Assembly: GCF_963924675.1 (NCBI RefSeq)
Contig: NC_089221.1
Coordinates: 4,771,851-4,835,850, forward strand
Source: Phocoena phocoena
Lineage: Eukaryota; Chordata; Mammalia; Artiodactyla; Phocoenidae
Length of the DNA: 64,000 bases
Direction of reading: 5' to 3'
Shown here: positions 20,696-33,480 of the stretch, in pieces
Layout: every line of letters starts with the position of its first letter
Position numbering within the stretch: position 1 is the first letter of the stretch
Translations under genes and position numbers: made by a program
The notes under the pieces: generated by a model
What the model saw: only the letters and a program-made list of their open reading frames with translations
Told to the model about the DNA's origin: nothing
Database searches by the model: none

Positions 20696-23600
20696 TATTG
20701 AATTAAACTGTAAGAGTGCACAGAAGCAAAGAAACTCAGAACTTACATATCAACATCACCTTATTCCATCCTCCTGTTTCAGAGGTTACAATAAAGTCTG
20801 TTTTTAATGTTAATGTGTAAAAATTTTCTTCCTAAGAAGTATTTCCACATTTTGTATTATTCTTTACCCATAAAAAATCCTTTTTTTTTTTCATTTAAAG
20901 GTTTCTTGTATGTCACAATAACAAGAGTTCTGGGTAAATTTTGTTGCAAGATATGTAATTAAATCGACCCCTCCGCATGGACAATTCATTTGCTTACCCA
21001 ATAAGTATTTATAAAGTTTCTCTGTGTTGTGGCTTTCAAGAGATGTGGGGAAATAAAAGAAATACAAGAAGTGTAAGATATAGCAGCACCCTGGGGAGGC
21101 TTCAAGCCTAATTTAGAATGTATGGCATGGAAAAAGTGGAGTAATTGTGATCCAAGTATACAATAATCTTGATAAGAAAAATGTAAATAGAACCATAATG
21201 GGCAGGTCCTTGTTTTCTCTCCATTCTGTTGTTTGCCTGCATTCCCAGGGCAATAACATCCACAAAAAGGTATTGTCACTCCATTAGATTCCATTCAGGT
21301 TCCCTTATTTTAACATTTGACTTGAGAAAAAGAACCCATGAAACTATCAATGGGCAATGTGGTTGACACACACATTGGAGGGATTCAAAAACACCTCACT
21401 CTCTCTTGCCAGGTAAATGGTCTCCATTTGCTGGTCTTCTGAAATGATTCTCTTTTCTGTTTTGGAAAGAGTGGTTGAAATCACATTCATATTTACATAT
21501 TGCTATGAACTCCTCCGGCTTTTAGCAATACTTCTTAACCCTTCTAATGAGTTCAGAAAAACTTATTTTATTGAGTGCCTGACTTACAGAAAATGGTGAT
21601 GCTTGCTTTTTAAAATCTGTTCCTAAATAGTTTTCCTGTCTCTTCCACCAGGTTCCTGTCATTCTGAATGTTTCCCAGGCTGCCTTCCACTGGCACAAAA
21701 TGAGAACAAGGGAACAAAATATCCTGGGTTTCTACAGCCATTGGCAGTGCCAGTGTTTCCAAACCTGTTTGCCATGCCTCTCATGACCGCCAGGTGGAAA
21801 TAATGACTTTGCAGTTCATAATCAAAGAATACAAGTTCCACAGCCCCCCTGAACACACCCCAAATCTTGTATTTCTGGCCTTGTAGAGCAGTCATATATT
21901 TTTTTAATCTGTTATTATGGCTTGCGTGAGTAACTTGTCAATATTTACATTTATTTTTTGACACTTGGAGAACTGAAATGACAAATTCTACTACAGCTGC
22001 ATCTTTTATATTTCAACTGTTTGTAGTAAGTATTTTCTATATGGACCTCACATGTCATAATAATGAAATGTTTATCTTTTACTGAGTGAATGATTTATTG
22101 CTAAGAAGGAAGCAATTCATACACAACAAAGAAAATGAGGGCTGACTTGCCTTATAAATGTTAGATGACTCATTATTATCTTTTCGTTTGCACCTTAAAT
22201 TTTTCTGCTATCACGAAAGAATATGGGTTCTGTAGGCCTCATTATTATGGAGGTAATTATTTTAAAGGGAATTTTTGTTTGTTTGGGAGGCAGCATGCCC
22301 AGGTAAAAGTAAATGGAAAAGCTCAACAGATTAATGATTTGTGCATGAATAAGGGAAGCTTTTGGCATAGCCCTGGGATTTACACTTCATTATGGAATAG
22401 CAGGGTACTAGGACTCCCCAGCACTTTGGAAATGGTGTCTTTTCCTTGGGGGGCAGGCACCTACATGCACTTGGCCCTGGCGGGTGTTGGTGATTGCCTG
22501 GACATCTAAGGGATGCCTACAGGGCTGTGTCTACAAGAACTTTGGGGCTTTCTGGCTATCAGTTCACTGAGAGAGAGGGGTCCCCCCCTCAGACCTGGGT
22601 TTACAGAATCAGGCTGGGCGAGGGCAACTCTGAGTACCGTTGCTGTCCACCATGCTGATCCTTCTCTGGCCTGGCTACCCAGTGACCCATTTAGAGGCGT
22701 CATGCAGAGGTAGGGTTACAGGTAATACCTCAAAGATCCATTCTCCCAAAAGCAAATGATGACATGAGACCCAAGCAGGTCCCTTTGGTAACCTACTGTC
22801 ATTTCCATATGACGAGGGTAGGTATGTGATCTTATTCTTTCCCTCTAGCTGCAGAAAGACACTCTGTCAAGCTGAAGGCCCGGGGTGAGAGCCACAGCAG
22901 TGAGACAGCCTATATCTGCCTGAGGGTGAGGGTACCTGGCTCTCAGGGTCGAGGACAGCTGAGCCATCAGGGTGGTGACAGGCAGATGCCACACAGAGAG
23001 CTGGCCAGACTGAAGAGTATGTGTGCATAGCCCTTGGGGCCTCCCAGAAATGCATGGGGTGTGTTTTGTTCTTGTACCACCAAGAAGAGGCAGGAGCTAC
23101 CAGAATGTGTGACCACAGGACCTTTTGTGTCCCAGGTAAAGCTGGGGATCTCAGGTAGCTCTTGCTGAGCCACTATGATCCAGGGTGAGCCAGATGTGGC
23201 CAGCTTGCGCATTCCAGGCTCTGCAACAAGAAAAGCCAGGGCACTTCATGAAGTAAAAGTACAGGGTGAAATGTGTGGTCAGTTTTCCACATGGCAGATG
23301 AGATACGGGTGTGCACAAGGAAGCTTTCTGCTTGTGAATATGGCAAGGTTAGGATCAGGAACCAATTGCTTTTTTAGAGTTTAGACAGATTTTAATACAG
23401 GGAAGATAGGTCAATGGCAGTCAGTATAAAGCACAGGAAATTTTGTTTAGACATCGTTAAGCACTTCGTGGCTCGAAGGATGCAAGGCATGGGAACTGGT
23501 GTAGTCACTAGTGGATGTAAAACTTGGAGCGGCCAAGATAGCTCTCAACAACTCCCACCAGCTATGTCTCCTCGCCCACGCCGATGTCTTTTAATCAATC

Positions 23601-24029
23601 ACCAGACATGACTGGATGGGATTTGTGGTTAGTTTGAATCCACATAACTTGAGACTTTCTGCACATTTTTACAAATTCCACAATGATCACTTTTAATAGG
23701 AGTTAGTTTTTGTATAGTGTTTTACCAGTTATGCAATGTCTCCAGATCAGTTGTCTGTCCTACAGAGTATAGGATGTGGCACGCTCCCAGGATCTGCTGA
23801 GAAATGGACTCTGTTGGGAAATCTCAAGTCACAAAACCAGCCACCAAACCCAGCATTCTGGACTCCAGATCTTTTGTCTGGGGCTCCACCTCCAAAAACA
23901 GCTTACATCAGAGCTCCAAATAGTAACCGAGTGCTCGTCACCTTTCACAAGGGCTCAAAAGTTGTGAAAAGGCTGAACAAAGAAATACTTAGAAAAAAGC
24001 ATCAAGAACAATTCCCTTAAGAACAATTA
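20696..24029. other. Single-copy stretch, GC-richer in the middle
   Basis: No transposon or gene recognised. The segment at about 22400-23240 is noticeably richer in G+C than its surroundings, and several splice-like motifs occur by eye, but no frame resembles a known protein. A 94-codon frame at 23736-24020 is unrecognised and runs to the edge of the next L1 end. Confidence 0.5.
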
Positions 24030-24290
24030 TTGGGGGTGGGGGAAGGAAGGACTGGGAGTGTGGGATTAGCAGATGTAAACTATTTTATAGGATGGATAAT
24101 CAACAAGGTCCTACTGTATAGCAGAGGGGACTATATTCAATATCCCGTGATAAACCATAGTGGAAAAGATTATGAAAAAAGAATGTCTCTGTGTATAACT
24201 GAGTCCCTTTGTTGTGTAGCAGAGATTGGCACAGCATTGTAAATCAACTACATTTCAATAAAAAAGAATAAAATTTAAAAAAAAGAAAGC
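24030..24290 (+). mobile_element. L1 3' end, older artiodactyl subtype
   Basis: Starts GGGAAGGAAGGACTGGGAGT, then GGATGGATAATCAACAAGGT, CCTACTGTATAGCAGAGGGG, and ends AACTACATTTCAATAAAAAA with an A-rich tail. This is a different 3' UTR variant from the younger copies at 10084, 16942 and 19995. Confidence 0.85.
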
Positions 24291-24776
24291 AAAAATGAAC
24301 AAGTATTACTCTCCAGCAATAAAAATAGGTTTTAAAAAAGCTCATTACAATAATAATAATATTTGATCCAAAGAGAATATAGCTGGTTGTTTCCATACAT
24401 TTTCATGTGCAATTTTCTTCTATCTTCAGCTTATTTTCTATCGACAATTTCTATTTTGGAATCTATGCTCATCTGTGTTCTCTCCATTCTGAATTTTTGC
24501 CATGCTTATTATTTCTCCTCTGTCCTCAGATTCCAGACTATAGAGCACTATTTTCATAAATTTTCAGGTATAAAGTCCCAGATTCCACACAAGAAAGCAA
24601 GCACCCCAGGGATGGGAACCTCTCACACTACCCAGAATGTAGAAAAGTCCAGAGTAAGCACTTTGAGATACTCACCAACTTTCCCCTGCTTTCTTGGAAT
24701 AAAAGGAATTCACCTCTAGTTAACATGTGTTCAACAAACTCTCTCTCTGGAAGGTTCTGCCCTTAAAATATTCTCT

Positions 24777-25051
24777 GTGCTATACAGCAGTTTCCCACTA
24801 GCTATATATTTTACACAAGGTAGTGTATATATGTCAATCCCAGTCTCCCAATTCATCCCACCCCCGACACAGGGAGCTCAGCTCAGTGCTCTATGGTGAC
24901 CTAGATGGATGGGATGGTGGGAGGGTGGGAGGGAGGGAGGTCCAAGGGGGAGGAAATATAAGTATAGCTGATTCACTTCTTTGTACAGCAGACACTAACA
25001 CAACACTATAAAGCAACTATACCCCAATTTAAAATAAATAAATAAATAAAT
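24777..25051 (+). mobile_element. L1 3' end with 5' inversion (twin priming)
   Basis: Two L1 3' UTR pieces in opposite orientation. 24777-24865 is antisense (CTATACAGCAGTTTCCCACT and onward). 24866-25051 is sense (ACACAGGGAGCTCAGCTCAG to ACTATACCCCAATTTAAAAT and an (AAAT)n tail). In L1 order the inverted piece lies directly upstream of the sense piece. One TSD frames both: AAATATTCTCT at 24766-24776 and AAATATTCCCT from 25052. This is the classic twin-priming outcome. Confidence 0.9.
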
Positions 25052-25063
25052 AAATATTCCCTC

Positions 25064-26935
25064 GATGTACCTGCACTAACTAGTGTGCTGTTTCTCACCT
25101 GCATTTGAAGACTTATGTTTTAAAACTCCAGCATCTTGTAATGACAGGAAATTTGGAAGCCTGTAACAGCAGTAGCAGTTTTTGTGAAACTATTTGCTTA
25201 GCAGACTTTAGCAGAATTAGGTACTGCTGAAATAGTGTGGGACCTCATTCTCCATGCACCGTTCAATAGGATAAGAGGTGATTCTTGGAGCATAATTCAG
25301 CCTGGGCTGAGAAAATTAGGACACTGTGGTCTTCTGCGATGGGGTGACAGGCCATCCTTGGGTAAATAGTGAGAATATGAGTGGGGGATTTATACAAACC
25401 TGGCCAAAAGGGAGAACATGCAGACACATTCCAATTAGAGCCTTGGGCCTGCATGGAAATCTGAGGCCGCTTTCTCCACCAAGATTCTTTGCCACTTGTC
25501 ATGCCTGCTTTGGGGTCCGGAGCAGCTCTGCAGCATGGGACCAATCACTGCCCCAGGAATCTTACTGCACCTATGGTCTCTGAGGCTGACGAATCCAAGG
25601 AAACAGCCCAAACGGCCTTGCACGCAGACTCAACAGACTCAGTGCTGACCTGTGTCCACCGCTGGCCTGTCTACCAATCAGAAACATCTGCTGATTTGAC
25701 AAAAGGCATTGGACCAGGTGATTGGTGTTTCTAGGCACAAGCACACATGTGCCACTTCTTCAACAAAACTGTTTGAACTGGCAGGGTATGCCCATCACCA
25801 GTACCTAGTGGATGGGGGAGGTGTTAGCCATGCTTCCCTGCATTCAGTGAAGGCAGAGGGCTGCCAGAGAATGTTTCACAGTTTGTGTGTGGGGGAGGGC
25901 TACTGGGAATTGCTCTTTTGCAGGTCATGCATATTCAGAAGGCCCACAGTGCCTGCCTGCTTACCTATGCAGCCACAACAGTGGTCTTAGTGATTGGCAT
26001 CCATGCTTTCTTAAACTCTAGCATCCTTTGAGATGCAAAACTGCTTACTATCTTTTGAATACGAGCAGATTATTTTAAAAGCTACATATCATAGCTTTTG
26101 GTATCTCTTGATTTGCCTTAGAGTTCATCTTGATGAATAATTCCTTAGAGGGGGAAGCAAGGAAGTAAACCAATATTTGCAGAGTTAAACTCTGTAAAAT
26201 GCCTCATCATGCTCATGGGAGAAATCTATAGGTTTAAATTGTGCAAATGAGTTTAATTCCTGTTTAAAGGGCTTCCATTTAAATCCTCTCCTTATCCCTA
26301 AAGCAAGCTAAAATTACCAAAGACATTTGGGGAATTTAAAATGTAAAATCCTTCTTAAAAAGAATTCCTGAGTTTCACAGACAGAGAGAGAGGAAAAAAA
26401 AAAAAAAGGAATTCATACTTTTGAATACTGTATGTACAGAAATATTGTTTTCTATGTGTTTGCCTCAAATGAGATGTCTTGGACTTCACAACTGAGAAAA
26501 TTAGTATAGAATCAAGAGGACAAGCTTGACAGGCATTTAGAGCACTTCACCAGAATTTCACTTTTAATGATACAACTGCAAATGAGTGTAGGTTTGTAAT
26601 TAGGAAGCAGAACAGATGGTGAAGACTTTGTTTAAAGTGTTCATTAAGGTAACCTACACTGCCAAGTTCCTGTTCCTGCTACATGGCTGCTGCTCAGTTG
26701 AAATGCGTTGAGATGAGATGAGATGCAGGAAAATCACCACAGTGTGGAATACAGCACCACTGTCTCCCCGTTGTCTGCCAATTTCCAGACGTGTGCAGAG
26801 TGGAGCCTAAAAATGGTTATGGAATATCTGAAACTACAGAGCATCCGTGTCATATATGAACAGTCTTTTAGCACTGTGTCAAGAAATGCAGCTCCCTGGG
26901 CTATGGGTTGGAAGCAGCATCACCTAGGGACCCAC
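25064..26935. other. Single-copy stretch, no gene seen
   Basis: The segment 25430-25980 is GC-richer with two CCAAT motifs (GACCAATCACT near 25540 and TACCAATCAGA near 25671). It could be an unrecognised old LTR, but I cannot show ends or duplications. A purine/A tract lies at 26383-26409. Confidence 0.45.
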
Positions 26936-27379
26936 TGTACCCCCTCTGTGGTGTCCCCACTTCTGAGGGTGGGCTGGATTTAATGGCGGGCTTCTAACAA
27001 ATATGGTAGACAGAAGTGATGGGGCGTCACTTCTGAGATTAAGCTGCGAGAATACTGGCTTCCACCTTGGGCGCCATCTTTTACTTTCTTGGAGGGAAGC
27101 CAGCTGCCAGGCTGCGAGCTGCCCTATGGAGAGGTCCAGGTGTGAGGAATCAGTGCCTCTGGCCGACGGCCACGACTGAGGCCACCAACAGCCACGTGAG
27201 AGTGTTTAGATGTAGATCCTCTCCCAGCTGAACCTCGACTACTGTCTTTTGAGAGACCTTGAGACAGAGGCACCCAACTAAGGTACCTCCAGATCCTTGG
27301 CTCATGAACACTGTGGGGTAATGGGATAATAAATGCTGTTTTGAGTACTGGGCAATTCGTTATGCAGCAATAGATAACA
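26936..27379 (+). mobile_element. MLT1-type (ERVL-MaLR) LTR
   Basis: Starts TGTACCCCCTCTGTGGTGTC and contains GAAGTGATGGGGCGTCACTT, GGGAAGCCAGCTGCCAGGCT, CTATGGAGAGGTCCAGGTGT and CCACCAACAGCCACGTGAGA. It ends GTTATGCAGCAATAGATAAC, the order of the MLT1C-like consensus. ATAATAAATG near 27329 fits its polyadenylation region. Solo and strongly diverged. Confidence 0.85.
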
Positions 27380-27959
27380 AAGAAGCAGGAGCTCAGAAAT
27401 CTAAGGCTTATTTCCAAGTATTCAATGGGCAAGTTGCCCACTCCTTCTTTTATTGTTTTCTCATTTTATGTAATTATAGCCAAGCAGTGGGTTCCTGGAA
27501 TCTCAATGAGAGCATAGAATGAAAGACCTTGTCAAAATATTCAATAGTAATATATTTGGTTGAACTTTTACACATAATTAAAATGTCAAATTGATCCTCC
27601 AGAAAAGTAAAACAGACTAGTTATATTTAGAATAGGTTGCCAGGGATCACGTGTCTTCATTTCTATATGGCTGTAGGTGGAGAAATGTGCAGACAGAAGC
27701 TTAACATCATGTCTGTGAAGACGGGCCTGAGTGTGTATGTGGGTGCACGCATGCACACACAGATGAGCACAGAGCTATTTTAGGGAGAATGCACTGGATT
27801 GCTCCCTTGGTCTTGTGTTATATAATTTATATGAGTCACAATTGTCTTCCAGCATCCACTTTTCTACAGACAGTAGCCCATTTTTAGAGGAAAAGAAAAA
27901 TGAAACTCACATGGGTTCCCTCCTGTCTAAATGGAGGCTCCTCTTGGGACCATTTTCCT

Positions 27960-28620
27960 CTCTTGTTCCCTTTTATTTCAGCCTCTAAATTTTGGGGTCC
28001 TGTAGGGCTCTTTCCTTAGAATTCTTCTCCATGTATTTTCTCTTCAGGTGACCTTGTGTTATCCCAATCCTTAATTACTGCAGAAACTGCAGACTCTCAA
28101 ATGCTTATATTCTGTCCTGAGCTCCAGACTCATGTATTCTGACATCACCACTTGGACATCTAAAGGAAATATTCCAGTTACAATGTCCAGAACAAAACTC
28201 CTGATTTTTCCTGCTAGTGTTCCCTCAGTTTCCCACTGTAGTCAATGATACGCTCATTTATCAAGTTGTTCAGGCGAATATCTGAGGGACAGCTTTGATG
28301 CCTGAAGCCCCATATCCAAGCCATCAGCATGTTTGGCTGGCTTTATCTTAAAGGCAAACACCAAATATGACCCTTACTTACCACTTGCACTGCACCCAAG
28401 CAAGGCTAACCCACCAACACCTTATGTTTGCACGAATGCACTGGCTTAGGCTAATAAGAGTCTTAGGCTGTTTATCATACAGTAGCCAGAGTGATAGGTT
28501 AAAACCATATATTAGCTTGTGTCATTTTTTTTCTTCAAAACCCTCCAATATCTTCCTATCACATTTAGAACAGAAGCAAAGATGTTTCAATAGCTTTATC
28601 AGTCTAATTTCAACCAATAA
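27960..28620 (+). mobile_element. L2 LINE internal/3' fragment
   Basis: Ordered L2 landmarks: GAGCTCCAGACTCATGTATT, then CACCACTTGGACATCTAAAG, AATGTCCAGAACAAAACTCC, and later CAGTAGCCAGAGTGATAGGT with CAAAACCCTCCAATATCTTC. These are the usual plus-strand L2 ORF2 remnants. No intact frame. Confidence 0.78.
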
Positions 28621-28649
28621 AAGTTGGCTCAGACAATGGGATAACTGAA

Positions 28650-31079
28650 GAGGATATAATGAGGAAACCAGGGCGTGGACAGGGAAATAACTAGTTGTGG
28701 TGAGTCAGCCTCTTGGGTTAACCAGCAAAGGGCTGAGAGGGAGAGGAGGCATTGCAATGTGATTATTTCAGTTTGGCCCCGAGCCAAACTGACTATATGT
28801 TCAACTATAAAACAGGAATCAGGGACAAGGTTATGATTGGAACCTAGTCCAGATGTGCATTTCTTGTGGGTCGTCCTTTCCCATTTCCTTCTTTAATAAA
28901 GCACAGTAGGTTTCACATTTGGAAGTTGAAGAATTTGTAAACTTGAACCCTCATGATGAAACCTTCCTATTACCCAGATCTCATAGCAATCTGGGTCTCT
29001 CTGGGGAGAGGAGCAGTTCCTCATCCACCCATCTCTGATTCCTTGGGTAGCTCAGCATCTGCCACTCTTTGAATTTGGGTTTGTACATGACCCATATACA
29101 CTCTGTGCGGGTGCAATGGACATAAACTTGACAGATGTAGTTGATGGTCAAGGGACTGAGTTCCTGAGGGTTGTACCTAAAAATCACTTAGTTAAATGAT
29201 GATCAACCAGGACAGCTGATATATTTTTGCCACATAGACCTGCTCATGTTCCACCAAAGTAATCTGGATTTAATTTCCTGTGGGGTGGAAATAGCAAACA
29301 ACAACCTGAAATTTAACCCAAACACTTCTGAGTTTGGACACTGAATCTAAAACACTGGCAAAACTCAGAGTTTTCCAGCTAGGTCATTAAGCTCAAATAA
29401 CAGCAACCATAACAGTCAGTGAAGGAAGAAAGATGTATCACTATCTGGTGCCAGATGCCTCGAGGTAACTGTGTCCAGAAAGAAACACATATACATAACT
29501 CAGGAGGAGATGAGTAACCCTGGGTGCTGTTTACTCTCCAGTCCTGCCATGTCCACTCTCCACCTGGCATTCCTGCCCTTGTCTGCCCTGCTTTCATCCC
29601 AGGCGGCTTTCCCCTGTGCCAACCATCACTTGGGTCCCAGACCAGGGTCCAGGTTGGATTCAGCCAGCAGGAGGAGGAGCACAGGTGCGAAGAGAGGGAG
29701 CCAGTGTTTCTTCCCTGCTTCCTCATCATTCAGTTGTACATCTCAGGTGGCCAGCTGTCCGTCCATCTGTGACAATGGCTCTCCGGGGTGGTCCTTCCCC
29801 GTGGTCTTTCCTCTAGGACCTGGGGTCATTCTGGACTCCAGGAGCACCCTTTCCTCTAAAGTAGTGATAGCTCTCTGGTATCACTGGTGTCCAGCACCTC
29901 AGCATTTGTTCTCTTAACCCTTCCCATGCTTCATACAGTCCCTTCATTACAGACTCCTTCTCATATAAATTTCCTTTCCAGCTGGCGCCCTCGCTAATAT
30001 GCACTGGTAGCTCACACACACACTTACTTTGTACTGAATTAAATATTTTGAAGAAGGAAATTTCCCAAGGAACATAATAATCAATTTAAATTTATGCTAT
30101 ATGAAAGATATGAGATTTGAATTCTGTTCTATAAATATCTCATTTTCCTTTTTCCTCCAGTATTTGAATGTTAGAAATGAAATATAATCAGAGTCACTTT
30201 TGTCAAAAATACTTTCTTTTTCTTCCTTTTCAAAAGGAGGCTTTTTATTCACTCATTCTTGGTTTGAACTACAAGATTCAGGAAACTTGGCATTCCTGAG
30301 GGAATCTTTTTGTTCCCTGTATTATTTGGGGGTAAACAATTAGATAAAGGTATGTTAAATAGTAGTTTCTCCTGTACTTAGGACTTTGTTGCTATTATCT
30401 CATTAGTACTTGGTTTGATGGGGTCTGTTTATCACAGAATGATAAATACCAGTTATTTATGCACATGGAGGAGGTTTTTTTAATGTGACTATGTGTGTGT
30501 AAGAGAAACAGACAGACACACTACATGTCTCTACTCCAACATCAGCTGAGTCATTATTCTCCAATTTTCATTTCCTGTCATTTCCAAATCACTAGACCTA
30601 TAACGACAGGTGGGTTGCCTATCTGAGAGTCTGTTCACAGTGAAAGGAGAGTCAGTGTTTCTGGAGGTCTGATTATTAGAAAATGTAAGCAGAGCAATGT
30701 GTGAGTGAAGAGAGAACTGGCACGGAGACAGAGAGAGAAAAAAATATATGTATATTAAAGAGAAAACAGAGTGAGGAAGAAGAGAAGAGAAGGGGCTCCA
30801 GTGTGAGTAATTCTGCACACCTGCTCTCTGGGGGGGCAGTTAGGAGGTGAGAACACAGGGAAGTGGTGAGGATACAGAAGTTTGCCAATAGCATCAGGTA
30901 CTTGAAAAGAGCTACCAGGCTGCAGTCCAAGCTCTTAGTTGATACTATAGCCAGGGTATTTGTAGATTTGAGAGCAGGGATTATAAATATCCTGCCAGAG
31001 ACCTACATTTCCACCTTGAAGTCAGAGAAGGCAAGACCTTCAACGAAGAGAGAGAGCGAGGGAGTGGTTGAAATGTCTC
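28650..31079. other. Single-copy stretch, no gene seen
   Basis: GC-richer at 29470-29900 with overlapping frames up to 148 codons on both strands; none resembles a known protein. A CA tract lies at about 30012-30022 and an A/G-rich tract at 30690-30800. Confidence 0.5.
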
Positions 31080-31094
31080 TTAAGATTCCTTTAC

Positions 31095-31465
31095 CAGAAA
31101 GAGAAAAACAAATATCATATAATATTGCTTCTATGTGGAATCTAGAAAAATGGTACAGATGAACTTATTTGCAAAGCAGAAATAGAGTCACAGATGTAGA
31201 GAACAAACATACGGATACTAAGCAGGGGAGGGGGTGGGATGAATTGGGAGATTGGGATAGAAATCTATGCACTACTATGTATAAAATAGATAATTAATGA
31301 GAACATACTGTATAGGTCAGGGAACGCTACTGAAGGATCTGTGGTGACCTAAATGGGAAGGAAATCCAAAAAAGAGTGGATATATACATACGTATGGCTG
31401 ATTCACTTTGCTGCATAGCAGAAACTAACACAATATTGTAAAGCAACTATACTCCAATAATTTTT
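31095..31465 (+). mobile_element. 5'-truncated L1 3' end
   Basis: From AGAAAGAGAAAAACAAATAT through GTATAAAATAGATAATTAAT and CAGAAACTAACACAATATTG to CAACTATACTCCAATAA. The TSD is TAAGATTCCTTTA at 31081-31093 and TAAGACTCCTTTA at 31467-31479. The expected A tail is replaced by a short T run just before the right TSD. Confidence 0.9.
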
Positions 31466-31559
31466 TTAAGACTCCTTTAATTGACAAATTCTCCCTTCAT
31501 ATCTTTTTGTTAGTTTCCTCTCAATTTATTAGTTAAAGAAAAGGACGTTTGTCCTATAG

Positions 31560-32340
31560 AGTTTCCCAGAGTCTGGATTTTGTTGACTGAAACCTTGTGG
31601 TGTCATTTAGCAGGGGCTCTTGCCCATTGGTAAATGGAGCTAGAGGTTTGATCAAGTTCAAGTTTGCCCCCCACAAGATCGCCTCAAAGGTGTCTATGTT
31701 CTTCAATCTGAATTGTCTGGTTGTCTTTCATCTTGTGGTGTGGGCAGGGATTAGTGATCAATAACTTGGTCCTTTCATCCCTTGGGACTGACAAAATGGA
31801 GATGTTCTGATTCTATTATTCTGCCTTCATTTATTAGCTGGAGTATTTTTGCATAGATAGTGCTCCCTTCTACTATTTGGAAGTCCAGTGATACACCTTA
31901 CATGGAAAGTCAGGATGGATGTTTGATTTTTCCCTGTATTCACCAGTTTTCAAAAGAATGAGTTAGTTCCTTAGCATCTTCCAACAGTGATCAATTAGCA
32001 TTTTCTTTTAAAAATCTTTATGAACTCAAGGATGTAGGCATTTTTGATGCGTTTCAATCTACTGCAATTATTATTCTACTGATACCCAAATTCTCCCGCC
32101 TTTGGCTAGTGAGAGCCCCTGAGTTAAATTTTGCTACCAAGTTACTTAAATGTGGTCCTGGTCATCTTCAGCAGCTACCTTACTCTCTGGTGTGACAGGA
32201 TTATTTAATGTTATGTTGCATGCTTCATGCCTAAGACCTCAAATTGCTATTTCTTCATGGAGCCTTGGCTTGTTTACAAGAAACGGTACTTTAAGACCAC
32301 AACATAGTTATATTTTTAAATACAGTCAGATATAGTTATT
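31560..32340. mobile_element. Ancient interspersed repeat, family not assigned
   Basis: Several stretches look like a common old mammalian repeat I recognise but cannot name with certainty: GGAGATGTTCTGATTCTATT, CATTTATTAGCTGGAGTATT, GATGCGTTTCAATCTACTGC, CTTTGGCTAGTGAGAGCCCC. There are no ends, no TSD and no usable frame. Orientation is not assigned. Confidence 0.45.
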
Positions 32341-32879
32341 TCTTAATTATTTTCCATTGTAGCTGTGATGTATTGATTTGCTACTGAAGATGAGGTTTTA
32401 GCTCTCTCTTAAGCCCTCTCACTCTGCTCCCAACAATGCATTTAGTATCTAAAATATTAAGACTAGGTCAAAATTCACATCTCAAACTTGGTTTTGTAAT
32501 TACTTCCTGTTTCTTAACACTTTTTATGTTATCTTGAGTTAATAATTACCTTGAATTTTTTCTATTACTTGATTTTCTGAGTTTCTATCTGTAATTGATC
32601 CCTAAATTTTCCTCCTTAAGTAGAACATCTTCTCATTAATTCAAACACATCAAGTAATCTGTCCATTCTCCTTCTTATACATATTTTTTTTCTTTCTGCA
32701 TATCTCCATTCTGGTCACTTCAACCCAGGCTGCTTTCTCCCCCTGGTGCATTGTAGTCATCCTATCAGTTATCTTCACATTGCCTTTGCTTTTATCCTTT
32801 AGAGACATTCTGCTACCTGTATGCAATTATTTTATACTTTTAAATAAAGGGTCAGTTTCTAGTTTTGATGGAGCATCTT

Positions 32880-33480
32880 TTTGAGTATATTCTAAGAAAA
32901 ATCCTTCAGGGTAATTTTTTTTTCCAAGTGTGGAAACCCATCATTTGGCTGAACATAAAATTATAAATTAGAAATAATTTGAAGAAATTTGAAGGCATCT
33001 TTTCACTGTGTCCTGACTCTAGTGGTGCAATTGATGACATGCTAATTGCCCATTCTTTATTTTCATTTATCCCGTTTTCATGCCTTAACGTCTTTATTAT
33101 CATTGTTCTGAAATTTTATAATGGCGAGCCCTCATTTTCACATTGGGTATGTCATGGTAGCTTACGATATGGTGGCTTAAGTCTTTCTATCCTGGGAATT
33201 GTATTTCTTTGATAATTTCTTCTTTTTCAGTTTCTCCTTTCTTCCTTTCTGCAGTGCCTATCAGTTGGATGTCAGATAATCTAAAACAATCTTCTAATTT
33301 TCTTTCCATTGCTCTCTGGTTATTCACTTCTTTGCCTTGTTATTTTACTTTCTGGGCAATTTACTCAGCTTTATTTTCCAAAAAGCCTATTGAATTTCTT
33401 TTTTATTTCTACCATAATATTTTTAATAGCCTAGAGATTGTTTTTGTTCTCTGAATATTCCCTTTGTATAGAATACTGTG
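32880..33480 (-). mobile_element. Old L1/HAL1-like fragment, antisense
   Basis: Antisense landmarks of old L1/HAL1: GAAGAAATTTGAAGGCATCT, TTGTTCTGAAATTTTATAAT, TTTCTGGGCAATTTACTCAG, TATTTTCCAAAAAGCCTATT and TTGTTCTCTGAATATTCCC. The following 33480-34320 may be its 5' part but is too diverged to claim. No intact frame. Confidence 0.7.

Noticed and set aside
22845..22885. Micro-exon-like pair (CTCTAG acceptor, GGGTGAGA donor)
   Set aside because: Only about 35 bp between the sites, with no partner exons or protein similarity.
23736..24020. 94-codon frame, possible retrogene
   Set aside because: No resemblance to a known protein; it ends next to an L1 3' end that has its own, complete explanation.
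25430..25980. Possible LTR promoter with CCAAT boxes
   Set aside because: No TG...CA ends, no duplication and no AATAAA in position; left as unique sequence.
29471..29917. 148-codon frame in a GC-richer segment
   Set aside because: Overlaps equally long frames in other phases and on the other strand; no domain, no splice or Kozak support.
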